From Streptomyces roseirectus (lineage in GTDB: Bacteria; Actinomycetota; Actinomycetes; Streptomycetales; Streptomycetaceae): a stretch of DNA of 64,000 nt. The notes under the pieces were generated by a model, which did not search any database, was not told the origin of the DNA, and saw only the letters and a program-made list of their open reading frames with translations. This document shows positions 59,209-64,000 of the stretch, in pieces (position 1 is the first letter of the stretch; each line of letters opens with the position of its first letter). Location: contig NZ_CP060828.1 of the NCBI RefSeq assembly GCF_014489635.1, positions 5,133,501 through 5,197,500 on the forward strand, in the 5' to 3' direction. Made by a program: the position numbers and the translations under genes.

Positions 59209-60615
59209 GTGGTGAAGGAACGTGTGCGCATTCTCGTTGTCGGCGGCGGCTACGTCGGGATGTATACGGCACTGCGACTCCAGCGGAAGCTGAGGCATGA
59301 ACTGAGGCGCGGGGAGGCCGAGATCACCGTCGTCACCCCCGACCCGTACATGACCTATCAGCCGTTCCTCCCGGAGGCCGCGGCCGGCTCGATCTCCCCC
59401 CGGCACGTCGTCGTCCCCCTGCGCCGCGTCCTGCCGCACTGCCGCGTCGTCATCGGCGAGGTCACCGCCGTCACCCACGCCGAGCGCACCGCCACCCTGA
59501 CCACCCTCGCCACCGCCGAGGAGGGCACCGGACCCCGTCAACTGCCGTACGACGAACTGGTCCTGGCGCCCGGCTCCGTCTCCCGCACCCTCCCCGTCCC
59601 CGGCCTCGCCGAGCACGCCATCGGCTTCAAGACCGTCGAGGAGGCCATCGGCCTGCGCAACCACGTCATCGAGCAGATGGACATCGCCTCCTCCACCCGC
59701 GACCCCGCCGTCCGCGACGCCGCCCTCACCTTCGTCTTCGTCGGCGGCGGCTACGCGGGCGTCGAAGCCCTCGGCGAACTGGAGGACATGGCCCGCTACG
59801 CCTCCCGCTACTACCACAACGTCACCCCGGACGACATGAAGTGGATCCTCGTCGAGGCGTCCGACCGCATCCTCCCCGAGGTCGGCCCCGACCTCGGCCG
59901 CTACACGATCAGCGCACTGCGCAGCCGCAACATCGACCTCCGCCTGAACACCCGCCTCGACTCCTGCCTCCACCGCACCGCCGTCCTCAGCGACGGCTCC
60001 CGCTTCCCCACGCGGACGATCGTCTGGACCGCCGGCGTCAAACCGCACCCCCTGCTCGCCGCGACCGACCTCCCCCGCACCGACCGGGGACGCCTCACCT
60101 GCACCCCCGAGCTGACCATCGAGGGCACCACGCACGCGTGGGCCGCCGGAGACGCCGCCGCCGTCCCCGACACCACCGCCGCCCCCGGCACCCACACCGC
60201 CCCCAACGCCCAGCACGCCGTCCGCCAGGCCAAGACCCTCGCCGACAACCTCGTCCGCTCCCTGCACGGCCGGCCCCTCACGCCCTACGCGCACGCGTAC
60301 GCCGGCTCGGTCGCCTCCCTGGGCTTCCACAAGGGCGTCGCGCACGTGTACGGGCGCCGGTTCAAGGGCTACCCCGCGTGGTTCATGCACCGCGCCTACC
60401 ACCTCAGCCGCGTCCCCACCTTCAACCGCAAGGCGCGCGTGCTCGCCGAATGGACCCTCTCCGGGCTCTTCAAACGGGAGATCGTCTCCCTCGGCTCCCT
60501 CGAACATCCGCGCGCGGAGTTCGAACTGGCCGCCGGTGGAAAGCCTTCAGATGAACACACCGGTCCACACCGGGAATCCGGTCACCAGGACGACGAGGAC
60601 AACCCGAAGGAGTAG
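59209..60615 (+). CDS. Type II NADH dehydrogenase (NDH-2)
   Basis: A 468-aa FAD enzyme of the respiratory chain, peripheral on the inner membrane. It passes electrons from NADH to menaquinone without proton pumping. The FAD motif is RILVVGGGYVGMYTAL near the start, the NADH motif TFVFVGGGYAGVEALGEL in the middle and the second FAD contact HAWAAGDAAAVPD. The C-terminal part is a charged tail (SGHQDDEDNPKE). The start is uncertain: in-frame GTG codons are at 59176, 59209 and 59212 and none has a clear ribosome site. It is divergent from atrA. Confidence 0.92.
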   Translation: MVKERVRILVVGGGYVGMYTALRLQRKLRHELRRGEAEITVVTPDPYMTYQPFLPEAAAGSISPRHVVVPLRRVLPHCRVVIGEVTAVTHAERTATLTTLATAEEGTGPRQLPYDELVLAPGSVSRTLPVPGLAEHAIGFKTVEEAIGLRNHVIEQMDIASSTRDPAVRDAALTFVFVGGGYAGVEALGELEDMARYASRYYHNVTPDDMKWILVEASDRILPEVGPDLGRYTISALRSRNIDLRLNTRLDSCLHRTAVLSDGSRFPTRTIVWTAGVKPHPLLAATDLPRTDRGRLTCTPELTIEGTTHAWAAGDAAAVPDTTAAPGTHTAPNAQHAVRQAKTLADNLVRSLHGRPLTPYAHAYAGSVASLGFHKGVAHVYGRRFKGYPAWFMHRAYHLSRVPTFNRKARVLAEWTLSGLFKREIVSLGSLEHPRAEFELAAGGKPSDEHTGPHRESGHQDDEDNPKE

Positions 60616-60806
60616 TCCTCACCCGATCCAGGAACTCCGCCGCACGCCCCGGCGTCGAACGAATACCGGGCCCGGCGCCCGCACTGCCAGACTGCAACCC
60701 CGACGACCTCCCACCGACCTCTGTCCCACAGGCGGCACACGGCGCGTCCCCCCGCCGCACGGCCGCCCCGGAGCCGGCCGACCACCACTACACGAGGCAA
60801 GGATTC

Positions 60807-62462
60807 GTGAACTTCACGCGCTGGAGCGCCCGGCTCCCCGGAACGCAGCGCCGCGCCGCCGCGCGGGCCGAACACCCGCACGCCACCACCACCGACCGGC
60901 GAGGCGAGGGCTCCGTCCCCGCGGCCCGCGCCGAACACCTCACCGACCCCGACGAGCCGCCCGCCCGCCAGCCCGTCGACACCCTCCCCGTCCGTGAGGT
61001 CCTCGACCGCGTCCCCGCCCTGGTCGCCCTCGTCCACGGCCCCGACCACCGCCTCGCCTACGTCAACGACGCGTACGCCGCCGCCTTCGGCACCCGCGCG
61101 CCCGGCGAACCCGCCGCCGAGACCCTGCCCGAACTCTCCGAACTCGGCCTGCTCCCCCTTCTCGACCAGGCCCTGCGCAGCGGCCGCCCGCGCACCCTCA
61201 AGTCCCGCAAGGCGCCCGACGGCCGCTCCTACACGTTCACCTGCACCCCGGTCGCCGAGGGCGACGGCGGCGAGAAGGACGCCGTCCTGATCTTCGCCGT
61301 CGACGTCACCGACCACGCCGAGGCCGCCGAGCGCCTGCGCGCCAGCGAACGCCGCCAGCGCGAGACCGCCGTCACCCTCCAGCGCTCCCTCCTCCCCCAG
61401 GAGCTCGAACAACCCGACGACCTGCGCATCGCCGCCGTCTACCACCCCGGCGGCACCGAGGCGGCCGTCGGCGGCGACTGGTACGACGTCATCACCCTCG
61501 GCGGCGGCCGCACCGCCCTCGTCATCGGCGACGTGATGGGCAGAGGCGTGCGCGCGGCGGCCGTCATGGGCCAGCTGCGCACCGCCGTCCGCGCGTACGC
61601 GCGCATGGACCTCCCCCCGCACGAGATCCTGCAACTCCTCGACGGCCTCGCCTCCGAGATCGACGCCAACCAGATCGCCACCTGCGTCTACGCCGTCCAC
61701 GACCCCAACGAGGGCCGCCTCGTCTACGCCTCCGCCGGCCACCTCCCGATCCTCGTCCGCGACGAGTCGGGCACCGTCACCCGCGCCCCCGAACCCACGG
61801 GCCCCCCGCTCGGCACCGGCGGCCTCATGCACTCCTCGACGTCCATCCCCCTGGGCCCCGGCTCGACGGCCGTCCTCTACACCGACGGCCTGGTCGAACG
61901 CCGGGACGCCGACCTCGACGAGGGCATCGAGGCCCTGGAACACGCCCTCTCCGGCGCCACGGGCACCCCCCAGGTCGTCTGCGACCGCCTCGTCCGCTCG
62001 GCGGGCGTGACCGCCGACCACGACGACGACGTCGCCGTCCTCGTCCTCCAGCACCCCAGCCGCACCGGCCCCGAACGCGAACTCTTCCGCAACGCCGCCC
62101 TCGAACTCCTCGGCGGCGTCGAAGCGGCCCCCCGCGCGCGTGCCTTCGCCTCCGGCGTCCTCACCAGCTGGCGCTTCCCCCCGGACCTCCACGACCACGG
62201 CGTCCTGGCGGCCAGCGAACTGGTCGCCAACTCCCTCCAACACGGCACCCCGCCCATGCGCCTGCGCCTGCGCCGCACCGACCGCCGCCTCATCATCGAA
62301 GTCACCGACGGCGACGACCACCTCCCCCGCCGCCGCCAAGCCGACCCCGCCGACGAATCCGGCCGCGGCATCGCCATCATCGCCTCCCTCGCCACCACCT
62401 GGGGCGCCCGCCGCACCCCGGGCGGCGGCAAGGCGGTCTGGTGCGAGTTCGCCCTGCCGTAG
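60807..62462 (+). CDS. PAS-PP2C (RsbU-like) phosphatase with C-terminal histidine-kinase-like ATPase domain
   Basis: A 551-aa signalling protein. The N-terminal 55 residues are disordered. A PAS domain covers about 60-170 (VPALVALVHGPDHRLAYVND, IFAVDVTDHAEAAERLRASE). The SpoIIE/RsbU-type PP2C phosphatase runs from about 190 to 415 with the metal motifs GGDWYDV and GDVMGRG, then DDDVAVLVL. A HATPase of RsbW type ends the protein (ASELVANSLQH, GRGIAIIASLA). Such proteins act in partner-switching control of sigma factors in Streptomyces. GTG start at 60807. A terminator follows at 62472. Confidence 0.93.
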   Translation: MNFTRWSARLPGTQRRAAARAEHPHATTTDRRGEGSVPAARAEHLTDPDEPPARQPVDTLPVREVLDRVPALVALVHGPDHRLAYVNDAYAAAFGTRAPGEPAAETLPELSELGLLPLLDQALRSGRPRTLKSRKAPDGRSYTFTCTPVAEGDGGEKDAVLIFAVDVTDHAEAAERLRASERRQRETAVTLQRSLLPQELEQPDDLRIAAVYHPGGTEAAVGGDWYDVITLGGGRTALVIGDVMGRGVRAAAVMGQLRTAVRAYARMDLPPHEILQLLDGLASEIDANQIATCVYAVHDPNEGRLVYASAGHLPILVRDESGTVTRAPEPTGPPLGTGGLMHSSTSIPLGPGSTAVLYTDGLVERRDADLDEGIEALEHALSGATGTPQVVCDRLVRSAGVTADHDDDVAVLVLQHPSRTGPERELFRNAALELLGGVEAAPRARAFASGVLTSWRFPPDLHDHGVLAASELVANSLQHGTPPMRLRLRRTDRRLIIEVTDGDDHLPRRRQADPADESGRGIAIIASLATTWGARRTPGGGKAVWCEFALP

Positions 62463-62471
62463 GACACGGGG

Positions 62472-62503
62472 AAGGGCCGCCGCAGGGAATGCGACGGCCC
62501 TTT
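62472..62503. terminator. Terminator between convergent phosphatase and MFS genes
   Basis: A near-perfect 13-bp stem aagggccgccgca / tgcgacggcccttt (one mismatch) with a short loop, ten bases after the phosphatase stop. Confidence 0.85.
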
Positions 62504-62551
62504 CGGACAGGGGGGTGGGCCGCGAGGCGCCGGCCGGCACCCTCGTCCCCG

Positions 62552-63829
62552 TCAGGCGTTGACGGACTCCGCCGGGGTCCCGCCCCGTGCGACCACGCGG
62601 TTTCGGGTGAGCCAGGGCCGGTCCTGGGTGGGGGTCAGGTGGCGGCCGAGCCTCAGGGCGAGCCAGGTGATGCCCAGGGAGAAGAGGAGGAAGGTCACGA
62701 TGTAGGGGGCGTGGAGGGAGGCTCCCATGGGGCCGCCGAGGGCGGGGCCGAGGGCCAGGGCGAGTTGTTTCACCAGGGCGAACGCCGAGTTGTACTGGCC
62801 GGCGAGGCCGGTCGGCGCGAGGTCCGCGACCAGCGGGGCGACCGTCGGGGCCAGCATCGACTCGCCGAGCCCGAACAGCGCGTAGGTCGACACGAACGCG
62901 GCCGTCGCCACCTCGGGGCTCGCGTGACCGAGGCCCGCGAAACCGGCCACCACCCACGCGACGGCCCAGATCAGCCCGACGCCCGCGATGACCCGCGACC
63001 GGCGCCGCCGCTCCACGAAACGCAGGATCGCGAACTGCGCGACGACGATCACCGCGGTGTTCGCCGCGAGCGCCGTCCCCAGCGCCGACGGCGAGATCCC
63101 GGCCGCCTCCACGCCGTACGCGCTCAGCCCCGACTCGAACTGGCCGTAGCAGGCGAAGAAGAGGACGAAGCCCAGGACCGACAGCTGCACCATCGCCCGG
63201 TTGCTCATCAGCTCGCGCCAGCTCGCCCGCGCCGACCGGGGCGCGTCCGTCACCCGCGGGGCGTGCGGCACCCGGACCGTCGCCATCAGCACGACCAGCA
63301 GCAGGAACATCGCCGCCTCGATCGAGAACAGCAGCACGAACGACGACGCCTTCGAGGTGTCGACCAGATGCCCGCCGATCAGCCCGCCGACGCCCAGACC
63401 CAGGTTCTGCAGGAAGAACTGCGTGGCGAACGCCCGCGACCGCGTCTCGGTCGTCGAGCAGTCCACGATCATCGTCGCGAGCGCCGGCGACATCACGGCC
63501 TGCCCCGCGCCGAGCAGCGAGGCCGCGGCCAGGACGGCGACGGCGTTCGCGGCGAGACCGAGCGCCAGGGCACCGAAGGCGGCGGCGACCAGGGCGACGA
63601 GCAGCACCGGCAGCGGGCCACGCCGCACGATCGCCCGACCGGCGAGCGGCAGCACGATCAGCGCGGCCACGGCGAAGACGGCGAGCACGAGCCCCGCCGT
63701 CACCGCCCCGAGCCCCCGCACCTGCGCCACGTAGACGTACAGGTAGGGGACGGTGAAGCCGAGCCCGAACGCGCTGAGTGCGTTGCCCACGTGGATCCGG
63801 CGCATCGCCGCGCCCTTCTCCCTGGTCAC
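62552..63829 (-). CDS. MFS transporter
   Basis: A 425-aa major facilitator protein with 12 predicted membrane segments. The start GTG at 63829 (VTREKGAAMRRIHVGNALSAFG) has GAGAGG five bases upstream and is preferred to earlier starts. The N-half contains GRAIVRRGPLPVL after TM2, the usual motif A position. Later loops are GAGQAVMSPALATMIVD and FGLGESMLAPTVAPLV. It is a drug/metabolite exporter type (DHA1-like). It is divergent from a MarR-type regulator gene with an inverted repeat between them. Confidence 0.9.
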   Translation of the reverse strand: MTREKGAAMRRIHVGNALSAFGLGFTVPYLYVYVAQVRGLGAVTAGLVLAVFAVAALIVLPLAGRAIVRRGPLPVLLVALVAAAFGALALGLAANAVAVLAAASLLGAGQAVMSPALATMIVDCSTTETRSRAFATQFFLQNLGLGVGGLIGGHLVDTSKASSFVLLFSIEAAMFLLLVVLMATVRVPHAPRVTDAPRSARASWRELMSNRAMVQLSVLGFVLFFACYGQFESGLSAYGVEAAGISPSALGTALAANTAVIVVAQFAILRFVERRRRSRVIAGVGLIWAVAWVVAGFAGLGHASPEVATAAFVSTYALFGLGESMLAPTVAPLVADLAPTGLAGQYNSAFALVKQLALALGPALGGPMGASLHAPYIVTFLLFSLGITWLALRLGRHLTPTQDRPWLTRNRVVARGGTPAESVNA

Positions 63830-63847
63830 GTTCACCTCTCTCAGATG

Positions 63848-63872
63848 GTTGCTAGGTCCAGCACTTAGCAAC
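63848..63872. promoter_or_regulatory. Inverted repeat between MFS and MarR genes
   Basis: GTTGCTA-N11-TAGCAAC is a perfect inverted repeat 19 bases before the MFS start; an additional AT-rich CTTCGAAG/CTCGAAG pair lies at 63879-63917. It is the expected position of a MarR operator. Confidence 0.6.
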
Positions 63873-63956
63873 AAAGACTTCGAAGATAAAATTTCGAGCT
63901 AAACTGTACACCTCGAAGAACTTGAACGCCAACAGCCCCATGCGATACTGACCGGC

Positions 63957-64000
63957 ATGGGCGACCACCCCGACACCCCCGGCGAACCGACGCTCGACGA
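63957..64000 (+). CDS. Start of a MarR-type regulator gene (cut by window edge)
   Basis: Only 14 codons are visible (MGDHPDTPGEPTLD). The upstream -10-like GATACT (about 63944) and the divergent MFS gene suggest a MarR-family regulator, by analogy with S. coelicolor gene order from memory. The family cannot be shown from the sequence here. Confidence 0.45.
   Translation, partial: MGDHPDTPGEPTLD

Overview
The window is a high-GC actinobacterial chromosome segment that reads as Streptomyces. The strongest markers are bldC, atrA, valine dehydrogenase (vdh), a second Lsr2-type protein beside purSQL, DUF397/XRE regulator pairs, a c-di-AMP (ydaO-type) riboswitch in front of a cell-wall peptidase, and GC-rich wobble positions throughout. 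From memory, the gene order follows the Streptomyces coelicolor core from about SCO4076 to SCO4122. That synteny is an inference; no alignment was run.

Layout. 1-1248: the end of a daunorubicin-type ABC exporter (permease partial, ATPase complete). 1392-1616: two tRNA-Gly genes. 1752-12118: lsrL facing purS-purQ-purL, then several accessory genes (a conserved hypothetical, a secreted PAF-acetylhydrolase-like enzyme, an Rpn/PD-(D/E)XK-like protein, a mycothiol-type DinB/SCP2 protein), then purF-purM. 12203-15667: DUF3073 protein, vdh, a conserved hypothetical and bldC with a long leader. 16111-22327: tRNA-Asp, the helicase hrpA, a secreted beta-rich protein and a tRNA Glu-Asp-Phe cluster. 22409-28765: membrane metallophosphoesterase, zincin-like metallopeptidase, lipoprotein, DEAD-box helicase and an APC permease. 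28856: tRNA-Lys. 29212-36035: an ECF41-type sigma factor facing a SnoaL-LUD fusion, a secreted protein, a ribA/MarR/reversed-RibD module and an alginate-lyase-like lipoprotein. 36098: initiator tRNA-Met. 36581-38612: riboswitch-controlled M23 peptidase and an aldo/keto reductase. 38613-40763: 2.1 kb without a supportable gene, holding a 26-unit minisatellite and dispersed inverted repeats. 40764-49190: PrsW protease, trmB, lhgO, an NsdA-like TPR regulator and an asparagine-synthase-like protein. 49208-55981: an accessory island. 55982-64000: ECF sigma factor fused to a membrane anchor and NPCBM domain, atrA, NDH-2, a PAS/PP2C/HATPase phosphatase, an MFS exporter and the start of a divergent MarR-type gene.

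How genes work together. PurS, PurQ and PurL form the FGAM synthetase complex; PurF and PurM act before and after it, so five purine genes lie within 10 kb. The ribA homologue (GTP cyclohydrolase II) and a RibD with its domains in reverse order could carry out the first three riboflavin steps; the MarR gene between them has a palindromic operator inside its own promoter. The ECF41 sigma factor and its SnoaL-LUD neighbour are read from two divergent promoters with the same -35/-10 pattern.

The best candidate for an undescribed system is 51445-55233. It encodes a small secreted protein whose mature form has one cysteine near each end, a perfect 20-bp hairpin after that gene, then a translationally coupled lipoprotein, ABC ATPase and two paralogous permeases that share a Cys-x5-Cys loop. 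It lies in the accessory island next to an XRE-DUF397 pair and looks like a bacteriocin-like or signalling export/immunity cassette. That function is inference.
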